From Natronohydrobacter sp. (lineage in GTDB: Bacteria; Pseudomonadota; Alphaproteobacteria; Rhodobacterales; Rhodobacteraceae): 64,000 bases of DNA. Every line of letters begins with the position of its first letter. Position 1 is the stretch's first letter. The notes beneath the pieces were generated by a model. The model saw only the letters and a list, made by a program, of their open reading frames with translations. It was not told the origin of the DNA and searched no databases. The translations under genes were made by a program, and so were the position numbers. Positions 8,485 through 17,313 of the stretch are shown here, piece by piece. Location: positions 25,701 through 89,700 of the forward strand of contig JAUVXF010000011.1 in the NCBI GenBank assembly GCA_030603695.1, read 5' to 3'.

Positions 8485-9509
8485 AAATCGGCACCCACAA
8501 GGGCGGCGGCAAATTCCTCTGGGTCAAAGGGTTGCAGATCGTCAATCTGCTCTCCCACGCCAATGGCATGGATGGGCAGGCCAAAGCGATCCGCCAGCGC
8601 CACAAGCACACCGCCGCGCGCCGTGCCATCCAGCTTGGTCATCACCAGCCCCGATACATCGGCCAGCTTGCGAAAGATTTCGACCTGATTCAGGGCGTTC
8701 TGCCCGGTTGTGGCATCCAGCACCAACAGCGTGTTATGCGGCGCGTCTGGATCAAGCTTGCGCAGCACGCGCAGGATTTTGGCCAATTCCTCCATCAGAT
8801 CGGTGCGGTTTTGCAGCCGTCCGGCGGTGTCTATCATCAGCAGATCAACGCCTTCGGCCTTGGCGCGCGCCAGCGCATCATAGGCAAGGCTTGCGGGGTC
8901 AGAGCCTTCGGGCGCTGTCATCACTGGCACACCTGCGCGCGTGCCCCAGATTTGCAACTGCTCTACCGCGGCGGCGCGGAAAGTATCGCCTGCCGCGATC
9001 ATTACCGATTTGCCTGCCGCGCGGAACTGGCTGGCCAGTTTGCCAATGGTCGTGGTCTTGCCCGCGCCATTCACCCCCACCACAAGCACCACTTGCGGGC
9101 GGGCGGGATAAAGCGGCAGGGGGCGGGCGACAGGTTCCATGATCCGGGCGATTTCTTGTGCCAGCGCGGATTTTATCTCGCGCACTGACATTTTGCGCCC
9201 AAACCGCCCTTCGGCCAGATTGGCGCAAACCCGCATGGCTGTTTCCACGCCCATATCAGCCTGAACAAGCAGGTCTTCAAGGCTTTCCAGCATTGCATCA
9301 TCCAGCACGCGGCGTGGGCTGTCATCACGCCCCAGCATCCGCCCCAGAAGGCCGGGTTTCGGGGTGTCGGGCTGCGGTTCGGGCGCGGTATCCGGGGTGG
9401 GCTGTGGCGCGGGGCTGTCTGCGCCCTCATCCACCAGCGCCTCCAGCCCCTCATCCAGCTTGGACGAGGCGCGAAACATGCGCTCTTTCATCTTTTTGAA
9501 AAACGACAT
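8475..9509 (-). CDS. ftsY: Signal recognition particle receptor FtsY
   Basis: 344 residues. It is the membrane-associated GTPase that accepts ribosome-nascent chain complexes from SRP. A short acidic/proline-rich A-domain (about 15-65) is followed by the helical N domain and the NG GTPase core: P-loop GVNGAGKTT at 145-153, DTFRAAAVEQL at 175-185, DTAGR at 227-231, TKLD at 291-294 and GIGEQIDDLQPF near the C-terminus. The A-domain is much shorter than that of E. coli, as is usual in alphaproteobacteria. The N-terminal FFKKMKERM stretch is basic and amphipathic, suited to lipid contact. Divergent from the AlkB-family gene. Confidence 0.96.
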   Translation of the reverse strand: MSFFKKMKERMFRASSKLDEGLEALVDEGADSPAPQPTPDTAPEPQPDTPKPGLLGRMLGRDDSPRRVLDDAMLESLEDLLVQADMGVETAMRVCANLAEGRFGRKMSVREIKSALAQEIARIMEPVARPLPLYPARPQVVLVVGVNGAGKTTTIGKLASQFRAAGKSVMIAAGDTFRAAAVEQLQIWGTRAGVPVMTAPEGSDPASLAYDALARAKAEGVDLLMIDTAGRLQNRTDLMEELAKILRVLRKLDPDAPHNTLLVLDATTGQNALNQVEIFRKLADVSGLVMTKLDGTARGGVLVALADRFGLPIHAIGVGEQIDDLQPFDPEEFAAALVGADFQA

Positions 9510-9649
9510 GCGCTAACCCTTTGCCTGATCCCGGTTTGCCCCAAAGCCAGAGCTATCCGATCTGCGCGCCATTGAAAAGCGGCCTGCGGCCTATGCGCGG
9601 GCCGCGTTTGCGTGATAGGGTTGCGCCATTGCTTCGGATTTTTCAGATC

Positions 9650-10690
9650 ATGCCTGTTTTGCCCTTTTTTATTACCGCGATTGTTCCTGTTTTGCTGCTG
9701 GCCCTTGTGGGGATTGCCGGGGGGATATGGGTTTGGGCGGCACTGGCCTATCTGTCTGTCATAGCCTTTCTGGCGGATGAGCTGGTCACATCGCCCCTTG
9801 CCGTGACAGACCCGGAGCAGGGTGAAATTGGCGCAAATGCGCTGTCCTGCGCGCTGGCTGGCGCGCATTTCGTGCTTCTCGCCGTGGCGGTGTTGGCCAT
9901 ATCCGGGGCGACAGGTTTGGGTGCTGGCGCTCAAGTGGCGGCTTTCGCGGCATTTGGCCTGTATTTCGGGCAGGTGAGCATTGCCAACGCGCATGAACTG
10001 ATCCACCGCAGCAATCGCGGCCTGTTCGGCCTTGGGAAATGGGTGTTCATCTCGCTTCTTTATGGGCATGTGACAACCACGCACAGGTTGCTGCATCACC
10101 CCCATGTGGCCACGCCAAAAGACCCGAATTTCCCGCCTTTGGGCCTTAGCTTTTATCGCTATCTGCCCCGCAGCCTGTGGGGCAATCTGCGCGAGGGCTA
10201 CCGGATAGAGGCCGCGCGTGCGGCGCGCACAGGGCGGGCCAACCCCTACCGCATGTATCTGGGCGGTGCGCTGGCCATGCTGGCGCTGGCCTATGCCTTA
10301 GCGGGCTGGGGCGGGGTGGGGGCGCTCGTGGCGCTGGGGGCCTATGCGCAGGTGCAACATGCCATGGTGGATTACCTCCAGCATTACGGTTTGGCGCGCG
10401 CGTGCCTGCCCGATGGCCGCTATGCGCCCCAAGGCCCGCAGCATAGCTGGAACAGCCCGCATTGGTTCACCTCTCTCATGGCGGTGAATGTGACGCGACA
10501 CTCCGATCATCACGCCCATCCCGCCCGCATCTATCCTGCCTTGCGTCTTGAACCGGGTATGCCCTGCCTGCCCTATAGCCTGCCTGCCATGGGTGTGATT
10601 GCGCTATTCCCTCGCTTGTGGTTCAAGATTATGGATAAACGGGTGCAAGACGCCCTCGCCCATGCTGAAGGAGAGCGCCCATGCGTATGA
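9650..10690 (+). CDS. Alkane 1-monooxygenase (AlkB family, membrane di-iron hydroxylase)
   Basis: 346 residues from the ATG at 9650; the frame is open back to 9521 and an ATG at 9593 is also possible, so the start is uncertain. Integral membrane non-heme di-iron enzymes of this family hydroxylate alkanes or other methyl groups using rubredoxin. The histidine clusters expected for iron binding are present, numbered from 9650: HELIH at 115-119, HRLLHHPH at 145-152, LQHYGL near 243-248 and RHSDHHAHP at 283-291. Five to six hydrophobic segments are visible. No rubredoxin gene is adjacent, so the substrate could be something other than alkanes. Its end overlaps the next gene by 10 bases. Confidence 0.85.
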   Translation: MPVLPFFITAIVPVLLLALVGIAGGIWVWAALAYLSVIAFLADELVTSPLAVTDPEQGEIGANALSCALAGAHFVLLAVAVLAISGATGLGAGAQVAAFAAFGLYFGQVSIANAHELIHRSNRGLFGLGKWVFISLLYGHVTTTHRLLHHPHVATPKDPNFPPLGLSFYRYLPRSLWGNLREGYRIEAARAARTGRANPYRMYLGGALAMLALAYALAGWGGVGALVALGAYAQVQHAMVDYLQHYGLARACLPDGRYAPQGPQHSWNSPHWFTSLMAVNVTRHSDHHAHPARIYPALRLEPGMPCLPYSLPAMGVIALFPRLWFKIMDKRVQDALAHAEGERPCV

Positions 10691-11082
10691 TTGCCGGCCT
10701 TGCCCTGATTGCCTGCCTTGGCAATCAGGCTCTTGCCCAAGTGCCGATGACAACTGAGGAATTTGATGCCTATGTCACAGGCCAGACCCTGACATTCGGC
10801 TTTGCGGGCGAAGCTTACGGCATAGAAGAATTCCGCCCCGGCCGCCGCACAACATGGGCATTCATCGGCGATGAATGCCGCGAGGGGCGCTGGTTTGCCC
10901 GAGATGAGCAGATTTGCTTCACCTATGACGACAGCACCACCGAAGAACATTGCTGGATATTCTGGCAGGGCGAAAACGGGCTGAATGCGCGGTTCATGGG
11001 CGAAGGCGCCAGCACAGAACTATATGAAGTGCAGCGCAGTTCCCGCCCGCTGATCTGCCCCGGCCCGGAAGTGGGGGTATAG
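10681..11082 (+). CDS. Small secreted protein with four cysteines, unknown function
   Basis: 133 residues; not recognised. It begins with a signal peptide (MRMIAGLALIACLGNQALAQ, cleavage after about residue 20). The mature part has four cysteines (in DECREGRW, QICFTYDD, EEHCWIFW and LICPG), enough for two disulfides, and is rich in acidic and aromatic residues. The start codon lies within the last codons of the AlkB-family gene (10-base overlap), so the two are probably translated together and may act together, although one protein is in the inner membrane and the other is exported. The frame has normal codon use for this genome. Confidence 0.75.
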   Translation: MRMIAGLALIACLGNQALAQVPMTTEEFDAYVTGQTLTFGFAGEAYGIEEFRPGRRTTWAFIGDECREGRWFARDEQICFTYDDSTTEEHCWIFWQGENGLNARFMGEGASTELYEVQRSSRPLICPGPEVGV

Positions 11083-11100
11083 CCGGCCCTTGGCCGCCCC

Positions 11101-12363
11101 CTATAGCGCCCGCCAGCCGATATCACGGCGGCAAAACCCCTCGCGCCAGTCGATTTGATCAACCATGCCGTAAGCGCGCGCCTGCGCCTGCGCCAGCGTT
11201 GCGCCGCGTGCGGTGACTGTCAGCACGCGCCCGCCATTGGCCAGCACCCGTGCGCCATCAAGCTTTGTGCCCGCGTGAAACACCATATGCGCGCTGTCCT
11301 TGGGGCAATCCTCCAGCCCGCGGATTTCGCTGCCCTTGGCATAGGCCCCCGGATAGCCCTGGGCGGCCATGACCACTGTCAAGGCGTGATCATCGGCCCA
11401 GTTTACCGCCATCTCGCCTAACCGCCCTTCGGCACAGGCCAGCATCAGATCCAGCGCCTGCGCGCCAAGGCGCATCATCAGCACCTGGCATTCAGGATCG
11501 CCAAAGCGCACATTGTATTCCACCAGCCGCGCCCGGCCCTCCTTGATCATCAACCCGGCATAAAGCACCCCCTGATAGGGCGTGCCGCGCCGGGCCATTT
11601 CGGCCATTGTGGGGCGGATGATTTGGGCCATCGCAGCCTCTGCAATGCTGTCTGACAGCACGGGCGCAGGCGAATAGGCCCCCATTCCGCCGGTGTTCGG
11701 GCCGGTATCGCCATCGCCCACGCGCTTGTGGTCTTGGGCCGTGCCAATCGGCAGGCAGGTTTCCCCATCCACCAGCACAAAGAAACTGGCCTCTTCGCCC
11801 TCCATGAATTCCTCTATCACCACTTCGGCCCCGGCCGCGCCGAATTCGCCGCCAAACATGGTGTCAATCGCGTCCAGCGCCTCGGCCTCGGTCATGGCCA
11901 CGATCACGCCCTTGCCAGCGGCCAGCCCATCGGCCTTGACCACGATGGGCGCGCCTTGGGCGCGGATGTAATCCCGCGCGGCTTCAGCTTGGGTGAAATG
12001 GGCATAGCCGGCAGTGGGGGCATTCACAGCGGCGCATATTTCCTTGGTAAACGCTTTGGACGCTTCCAGCCGCGCCGCACCCGCAGAGGGGCCAAAACAG
12101 GAGATCCCCACCGCACGCAGCCTGTCGGCCACGCCTGCGGCCAGCGGCGCTTCGGGGCCGATGACCACGAAATCCACGGCGTTTTCGGCACAAAACCGCA
12201 CCACCGCGCCACCATCACAAATATCCAGATCGGCGCATTCCGCGATTTCCGCCATGCCCGCATTGCCCGGCGCACAGATCAGCCGGTCGCATTTGGGGTT
12301 TTGCAGGATCGCCCATGCCAGCGCATGTTCGCGCCCGCCACTGCCCAGAACCAGAATATTCAT
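11101..12363 (-). CDS. purD: Phosphoribosylamine-glycine ligase
   Basis: 420 residues from the ATG at 12363, chosen because MNILVLGSGGREHALAW is the conserved PurD N-terminus; the open frame upstream runs into the divergent xseA gene. The enzyme joins 5-phosphoribosylamine and glycine with ATP in the second step of purine synthesis. An ATP-grasp core is visible: IVVKADGLAAGKGV near 140, VVIEEFMEGEEASFF near 185, DHKRVGDGDTGPNTGGMGAYSP near 215-235, and GVLYAGLMI with YNVRFGDPE near 280-300. Length and motifs are complete. It is divergent from xseA with 54 bases between the starts. Confidence 0.97.
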   Translation of the reverse strand: MNILVLGSGGREHALAWAILQNPKCDRLICAPGNAGMAEIAECADLDICDGGAVVRFCAENAVDFVVIGPEAPLAAGVADRLRAVGISCFGPSAGAARLEASKAFTKEICAAVNAPTAGYAHFTQAEAARDYIRAQGAPIVVKADGLAAGKGVIVAMTEAEALDAIDTMFGGEFGAAGAEVVIEEFMEGEEASFFVLVDGETCLPIGTAQDHKRVGDGDTGPNTGGMGAYSPAPVLSDSIAEAAMAQIIRPTMAEMARRGTPYQGVLYAGLMIKEGRARLVEYNVRFGDPECQVLMMRLGAQALDLMLACAEGRLGEMAVNWADDHALTVVMAAQGYPGAYAKGSEIRGLEDCPKDSAHMVFHAGTKLDGARVLANGGRVLTVTARGATLAQAQARAYGMVDQIDWREGFCRRDIGWRAL

Positions 12364-12417
12364 TGCCCGCCCTCTCTTGGCACATTCGCGCTGCCGTTCT
12401 AGGGTGGGTTTGCGCCC

Positions 12418-13848
12418 ATGACAAGCAAAGGCCTGCCGATGGATATGATTGACGAACCCGCCAGCAACACGCCCGAATTTTCGGTATCCGAGGTATCGGG
12501 GGCGGTAAAGCGTGTGCTGGAGGGGGAATTTGGCCGCATTCGCGTGCGCGGCGAAGTGGGGCGCGTGATGGTGGCGCGCACGGGCCATATGTATTTCGAT
12601 CTGAAAGATGATCGCGCGGTCATCGCCTCTGTCAGCTGGAAAGGGCAAGTTGCCCGCATGTCCGTGCGCCCCGAAGAGGGGATGGAGGTGATCGCAACTG
12701 GTCGCCTGACCACTTTCGCACCGCAATCCAAATACCAGTTGCAAGTAGAGAGTGTGGAACCCGCAGGCGCAGGGGCGCTGATGGCGATGCTGGAAAAACG
12801 CAAGGCCGCGCTGGCCGCAGAGGGGCTGTTTGCGCCTGAACGCAAGCGCCGCCTGCCTGCCCTGCCGCGTGTGATCGGGGTGATCACCTCTCCGCAAGGG
12901 GCGGTGATTCGGGATATCCTGCACCGGCTGCAAGACCGCTTTGGCGTGCATGTGCTGCTTTGGCCTGTGGCGGTGCAGGGCCAAGCCTGCGCGGGCGAGG
13001 TGGCGCGCGCGATTGCGGGGTACAATGCCCTGCCCGAAGCTGGGGCAATCCCGCGCCCCGATGTGCTGATCGTGGCGCGCGGCGGGGGGTCTATCGAAGA
13101 TCTCTGGGGGTTCAACGAGGAAATTGTCGTGCGCGCGGCTGCCAATAGCCGCATTCCGCTAATTTCGGCTGTCGGCCATGAAACCGATACCACGCTGATA
13201 GATTTCGCTTCTGACCAGCGCGCGCCGACGCCCACAGCGGCGGCGGAAATGGCGGTGCCGGTGCATGCCGATCTGCTGGCGCATGTGGCGGGCTTGGAAG
13301 CACGGTTGCTGCGCACAGGCGGGCAGATGGTCAGCGCGCGCCGCCAGCGGCTTGCTGATCTGTCACGCGCCCTGCCGCGTGCCGAAGCGTTGCTGGCCCC
13401 GGCCCTGCAACGCTTCGATATCTGGGCAGAACGGTTTCCGGGGGCGCTGCGTGCGCTGATTGCTGCCAAGGGGCAAGAGTTGCGCAGCACGTCGGCAGGG
13501 CTGCGCGCGGCGACTATCCGTTTTCAGATTGACAAATCCCGCGACCGGCTGGACGAGCGCGCCTTGCGCGCGCGCCGCGCCATGGGCTTGCGGCTGGAGG
13601 CACAGGCCACAAAGCTGGCCGCGCTGGAACGGCTGCGCCAGTCGCTTGGCTATCCTGCCACCTTGCGGCGCGGCTACGCGGTGGTGCGCGATGAGGGGGG
13701 GCAGGTGATCACTGCCGCCGCCCAAGCCGTGCAGGCCCGGATGCTGGAAATTGAATTTGCCGATAGCCGTTTGTCTGCTTTGCCACAAAAACCCGGCAAG
13801 GCCGCAAAACCCGCACCCAAACCGCCAGAACAGGGGGATTTGTTTTAG
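12418..13848 (+). CDS. xseA: Exodeoxyribonuclease VII large subunit
   Basis: 476 residues. It is the catalytic subunit of exonuclease VII, which degrades single-stranded DNA from both ends together with XseB (not in this window). An OB-fold domain covers about 20-115. The catalytic domain has PRVIGVITSPQGAVIRDI at 150-167, ARGGGSIEDLWGFNEE at 220-235, and GHETDTTL with D262 and RAPTPTAAAE at 253-277. A coiled-coil region follows, and a short Lys/Pro-rich tail ends at 476. An internal ATG at 12439 could be the real start. A promoter-like sequence for the downstream non-coding element lies in its last codons. Confidence 0.96.
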   Translation: MTSKGLPMDMIDEPASNTPEFSVSEVSGAVKRVLEGEFGRIRVRGEVGRVMVARTGHMYFDLKDDRAVIASVSWKGQVARMSVRPEEGMEVIATGRLTTFAPQSKYQLQVESVEPAGAGALMAMLEKRKAALAAEGLFAPERKRRLPALPRVIGVITSPQGAVIRDILHRLQDRFGVHVLLWPVAVQGQACAGEVARAIAGYNALPEAGAIPRPDVLIVARGGGSIEDLWGFNEEIVVRAAANSRIPLISAVGHETDTTLIDFASDQRAPTPTAAAEMAVPVHADLLAHVAGLEARLLRTGGQMVSARRQRLADLSRALPRAEALLAPALQRFDIWAERFPGALRALIAAKGQELRSTSAGLRAATIRFQIDKSRDRLDERALRARRAMGLRLEAQATKLAALERLRQSLGYPATLRRGYAVVRDEGGQVITAAAQAVQARMLEIEFADSRLSALPQKPGKAAKPAPKPPEQGDLF

Positions 13849-13869
13849 TTTTGCCAACGGGCATAAAAT
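13840..13869 (+). promoter_or_regulatory. Putative sigma70 promoter at the end of xseA
   Basis: TTGTTT (13840-13845) and TAAAAT (13864-13869) are separated by 18 bases. Transcription would begin at about 13876, at the 5' edge of a strongly structured stretch. The -35 box lies in the last codons of xseA. Prediction only. Confidence 0.4.
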
Positions 13870-13870
13870 A

Positions 13871-13943
13871 GCCGATGGCCTGTTTCGGAGGGGAGGGGCT
13901 GGAAGGCCAGTATCGCAACTGCGCTACAGGGAAACAGACCGGC
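13871..13943 (+). ncRNA. Candidate structured RNA (three-way junction), unknown family
   Basis: A ten-pair helix with one mismatch joins 13877-13886 (GGCCTGTTTC) to 13931-13940 (GAAACAGACC), and GCC/GGC (13871-13873 with 13941-13943) can extend it. Inside are two hairpins: CTGG/CCAG with an AAGG loop (13899-13910) and CGC/GCG with an AACT loop (13914-13923). A G-rich stretch lies at 13887-13898. A promoter-like sequence sits just upstream. It does not match any riboswitch or small RNA consensus I know well. It could be an independent small RNA or part of the leader of the VOC gene starting at 14082. No clear terminator follows. Confidence 0.35.
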
Positions 13944-14081
13944 ACTGTGTCCCGTATAGCAGCCTATGCGCCGCGCGCGGATGCAGGTGCAAAGCCTGGT
14001 TAGATGATTTTATTGCGAAACTGCCTTGGCGCGATGCCAAATCTGTTGTTGGCGAGATGGCGGATTGATAAATCTAGAATC

Positions 14082-14492
14082 ATGCCCAGCCGAATTGCGC
14101 ATTTTGCCCTGCTTGTTCCCGATTATGATGAAGCGCTTGCGTTCTTTTTGCGTATCGGTTTTGAATGCCGCGAGGATACTGACCTTGGCCAAGGCAAGCG
14201 TTGGGTGCGCATTGCCCCAGTGGGCGCGCAAACCGAGATTTTGTTGGCCCGCGCTGTCGGGGATCAGCAAATCGCGGTCATAGGTGCGCAGGGCGGTGGC
14301 AGGGTTTGGCTTTTCCTTGAATCCACCGATTTCGAGGCGGATCATACCAGATTGCGCGCGGCTGGCGTGACATTTGAAGGCAATCCGCGCAACGAGCCAT
14401 ATGGGCGCGTTGTGGTTTGGAGTGATCCTTGGGGCAACAGGTGGGATTTGATCCAGTTCGCCCAGACTGACCTTGGAGCCGCCATCGTGTAA
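14082..14492 (+). CDS. VOC (glyoxalase/bleomycin-resistance fold) family protein
   Basis: 136 residues from the ATG at 14082; the upstream in-frame extension is not conserved-looking. It has the paired beta-alpha-beta-beta-beta modules of the vicinal oxygen chelate fold: SRIAHFALLVPDYDEALAFF at the start with a potential metal-binding histidine, and WSDPWGNRWDLIQF at the end (GNRW replaces the more common GN.WEL). Members include glyoxalase I, dioxygenases and resistance proteins; the substrate cannot be predicted. It stands alone behind the candidate RNA element and is followed by the convergent aminotransferase gene. Confidence 0.8.
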   Translation: MPSRIAHFALLVPDYDEALAFFLRIGFECREDTDLGQGKRWVRIAPVGAQTEILLARAVGDQQIAVIGAQGGGRVWLFLESTDFEADHTRLRAAGVTFEGNPRNEPYGRVVVWSDPWGNRWDLIQFAQTDLGAAIV

Positions 14493-14550
14493 GGCCGTTG
14501 CGCGCTTTGGCGGATGGCCACCCACAAAGGGCACCAGAACACTCGCCCGC

Positions 14551-15738
14551 TTACCTGTTGCGCATGACCGCCCCCAGCGCGCGTGCCGTGGCGGCAATGC
14601 CCGCATCATTCAGCCCCGCCATATTGGCCCGCCCGTCGCCCAAGATATAGATGCCATGGGCGGCGCGCAGATGTTCCACCTCTGCCCCGTCCAGCGGCAA
14701 AAGCGAGAACATGCCCTGTTGCGCCGCGATAAAGCCAAAGCTGTCAGAGCCTGTTTCGGCCCGGATCGCATCGGCAAGCGCGCGGCGGTTTCCTGTCACG
14801 CGCGCGCGCATCTCTTCCAGCTCTGACAGCCACATCTGGCGTAGGGCGGAATTTGCCAGAATGGTGCTGACAATCCGGCCCCCGTGATCGGGGGGGAAGG
14901 CAAAGCTGGTGCGGTTCAGCCCGGCCAGAATTGCGGCCAGCGTGGCGCGCCTGCCTTCTGGCACAATCGCCATCGCCACGCCCACACGTTCGCGGTAAAG
15001 CCCGAAATTCTTGGAGCAACTGGCGGCCACCAGCACTTCGGGCAGGTGTGCGGCCAGATGGCGCAGCCCCGCCGCATCCGCATCCAGCCCCGCCCCAAAG
15101 CCCTGATAGGCCATATCCACAAACGGCACCGCGCCGCGCCGTTCCAGAAGCGCGGCTGTCTCGGCCCAGTCTTGCAAGGTCAGATCAACGCCTGTGGGGT
15201 TGTGGCAGCAGCCATGTAACAGCACCACATCGCCAGCGCCCACCTGCGCCAAATCCTCGAAATAGCCAGCGCGATCCAAGCCGCCGCAACTGCTGTCCAG
15301 ATAGCGATAGGGCCGCGCCTGCAACCCTGTGGCCGCGATCAGGGGCAAGTGGTTGGGCCATGTCTGCGCACTGACCCAGATCACAGCTTCGGGCCGCGCG
15401 AGCTTGATCAATTCGCACACCTGACGCACCGCCGCCGTGCCGCCGGGCGTGCCAACAGCCGCCACACGCGCACCGGGAACAGTGCCGCCCAGAAGCAAAT
15501 TCTCCATCCCCTCCAGAAACGCGGCATCGCCCGCCAGTGCCAGATAGGATTTGCTGTCCTGGCTTTCCAATATCTGCGCCTCTGCGGCCTTGACCGCGCG
15601 CATTACAGGGGTGCGCCCCTGCGCATTGCGGTAAACGCCCACACCCAGATCCACCTTATCCGGGCGGCTGTCTTGCGCAAAGGCTTGCATCAGGGCGATG
15701 ATGGCATCCAGCTTGGGGGCGGGCAGGGTTTCAAACAT
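14551..15738 (-). CDS. Aromatic amino acid/aspartate aminotransferase (class I)
   Basis: 395 residues from the ATG at 15738 (MFETLPAPKLDAI), matching the length of the AspC/TyrB group. PLP-dependent transamination in the cytosol, probably of aspartate or aromatic amino acids with 2-oxoglutarate. The N-terminal VDLGVGVYRNAQGRTPVM (29-46), CCHNPTGVD (177-185), DMAYQGF (208-214) and the PLP lysine K243 in SCSKNFGLYRERVG are all present, as is the C-terminal arginine-containing segment. The open frame upstream of 15738 overlaps the next gene and is not coding. AspC versus TyrB specificity cannot be told from sequence by eye. Confidence 0.93.
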   Translation of the reverse strand: MFETLPAPKLDAIIALMQAFAQDSRPDKVDLGVGVYRNAQGRTPVMRAVKAAEAQILESQDSKSYLALAGDAAFLEGMENLLLGGTVPGARVAAVGTPGGTAAVRQVCELIKLARPEAVIWVSAQTWPNHLPLIAATGLQARPYRYLDSSCGGLDRAGYFEDLAQVGAGDVVLLHGCCHNPTGVDLTLQDWAETAALLERRGAVPFVDMAYQGFGAGLDADAAGLRHLAAHLPEVLVAASCSKNFGLYRERVGVAMAIVPEGRRATLAAILAGLNRTSFAFPPDHGGRIVSTILANSALRQMWLSELEEMRARVTGNRRALADAIRAETGSDSFGFIAAQQGMFSLLPLDGAEVEHLRAAHGIYILGDGRANMAGLNDAGIAATARALGAVMRNR

Positions 15739-15791
15739 GGCGCGCGCGCTTTCTTTTTTGGCAAATGGGCTTTGGGCCGGGGAATATGAAT

Positions 15792-16349
15792 TCAGGATGC
15801 AGGCGACCAGTCGCGCGTCAGAAGGCGGGTGCGCTCTTCTTGCCGGACAGGGGTGAACCCGTGTTTCTGATATTGGATCAGCGCGCGCGGGTGATCCAGG
15901 GTGCAGGTATTGACCAGCAGTTTCCGAACCCCTTCGCGCGCCCAGCCTGTCAGGATGGCGGTGCGCAGCATCCAACTGCCCAAACCCCGCCCGACAGAGG
16001 CCGGAACCAGCCCGAAATAGCTGAGATCGCAAATATCCCCCGCGCGCCAGTCCAGCATGAAAAACCCGTGTGGCCAGCCATGATCTATCAGCGAATAGAG
16101 CGCCACATCAGGATGCGTGAGCCAAGCTTCAATTTCTGCATCTTCGCTGGCATGCAGATCTGTCCATGCGTAATCGCGGCCAACCGCATCATAGAGCGCG
16201 CGAAAATACCAGACAGGGGGCTTTTGTGCCCGCAGCAAAGCGCCGGTCATGCCATTGGGGGTATGGGGCCACTCATACCCTGGCCTTTTGTCCATTTCCA
16301 GAAAGGTGACAGTATAGGGAACCTGCATTCCCGCGCGCCAACTGGTCAT
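15792..16349 (-). CDS. GNAT family N-acetyltransferase
   Basis: 185 residues from the ATG at 16349, which overlaps the sulfurtransferase stop codon (ATGA) and gives a compact protein. The acetyl-CoA-binding region is recognisable as LSYFGLVPASVGRGLGSWMLRTAI, with the pyrophosphate-binding loop (V-G-R-G-L-G), followed by LLVNTCTLDHPRALIQYQKHGF, a normal GNAT motif B. The N-terminus (VPYTVTFLEMDKRP) is a pattern seen in a group of alphaproteobacterial acetyltransferases. Substrate unknown. Coupled translation with the sulfurtransferase is likely, but no shared pathway is evident. Confidence 0.82.
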   Translation of the reverse strand: MTSWRAGMQVPYTVTFLEMDKRPGYEWPHTPNGMTGALLRAQKPPVWYFRALYDAVGRDYAWTDLHASEDAEIEAWLTHPDVALYSLIDHGWPHGFFMLDWRAGDICDLSYFGLVPASVGRGLGSWMLRTAILTGWAREGVRKLLVNTCTLDHPRALIQYQKHGFTPVRQEERTRLLTRDWSPAS

Positions 16350-17191
16350 CCGGTTTGCACCTTCAGATCGGCGAATTGCCCCCATTCCGCCCAAGAGCCA
16401 TCATACAGCGCATGCGCCCGGTGGCCCAGAATTTCCAGCCCAAGACTAAGCACGGCGGCTGTGATCCCAGAGCCACAGGTCGTGATGATCTGGCGATCCA
16501 GATCAACGCCGGCCTGTTCAAAGGCCGCGCGCAAGGCATCGCCTTTCAGCATTGTCCCATCGGGGGCTTTGAGCGCGGTGAAGGGCAGGTTGATGGCGCC
16601 GGGCATATGGCCCGCGCGCAGGCCCGCGCGCGGCTCTGGCGTATCACCGCGAAAACGCTCTGCGGGCCGGGCATCAAGGATTTGCCAATCGCGCAGCTTT
16701 ACGGCGGCGGCCACTTCGCTGACATCTTTCACCATATGCGCCTGACGCTGCGCCGTAATATGGCGATCACGCAGGATAGGCGCCATATCTTCCATCTCGC
16801 GGCCCTCTGCCTGCCATTTGGGCAAGCCACCATCCAGAACGGCCACATCGGTCTTGCCCATCAGGCGAAACAGCCACCACACGCGCGCCGCCGAAAACAG
16901 GCCCATCCCGTCATAGACCACGATCTGATGACCATCGCCCACGCCCATGGCGCGCATGCGTGACATGAATTTTTCCACTGGTGGGGCCATATGGGGCAGA
17001 TCAGAGCGGTGATCACTGATCTCGTCAATATCAAAGAACCGCGCGCCGGGAATATGGCCCGCCTCATATTCGGCCCGCGCATCGCGGCCCATTTGTGGCA
17101 GATACCAGCTGGCATCGAGAACGCGCAAATCGGGGTCATTGAGATGCTTGGCCAGCCATTCGGTTGAGACCAGCGTTTTCGGATCGTCCAT
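16346..17191 (-). CDS. sseA: 3-mercaptopyruvate/thiosulfate sulfurtransferase
   Basis: 281 residues with two rhodanese domains. The N-terminal inactive domain has LRVLDASWYLP, AGHIPGARFFDID and the VVYDGMGLFSAARVWWLF segment. The C-terminal domain carries the active-site cysteine C239 in CGSGITA (239-245); this loop is characteristic of 3-mercaptopyruvate rather than thiosulfate specificity. It transfers sulfur from mercaptopyruvate to an acceptor in the cytosol. The stop overlaps the start of the GNAT gene. It starts divergently from zapE. Confidence 0.92.
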   Translation of the reverse strand: MDDPKTLVSTEWLAKHLNDPDLRVLDASWYLPQMGRDARAEYEAGHIPGARFFDIDEISDHRSDLPHMAPPVEKFMSRMRAMGVGDGHQIVVYDGMGLFSAARVWWLFRLMGKTDVAVLDGGLPKWQAEGREMEDMAPILRDRHITAQRQAHMVKDVSEVAAAVKLRDWQILDARPAERFRGDTPEPRAGLRAGHMPGAINLPFTALKAPDGTMLKGDALRAAFEQAGVDLDRQIITTCGSGITAAVLSLGLEILGHRAHALYDGSWAEWGQFADLKVQTG

Positions 17192-17313
17192 CTTCCACCC
17201 CCGTCAGAGCCTTGCGCGCATGTTATCCCTTACCCGTAACGGCACAAAAGCACGCTGGCAAGACGCCTCTCCCCCCTTTCCCCGCGCGCAATGATGGCGT
17301 ATCGCTGCGCGCC

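Noticed and set aside
13871..13960. Cobalamin, TPP or glycine riboswitch before the VOC gene
   Set aside because: The stretch contains GCAACTG, as in cobalamin riboswitches, but lacks the B12 box and the rest of the core; TPP and glycine consensus sequences are also absent.
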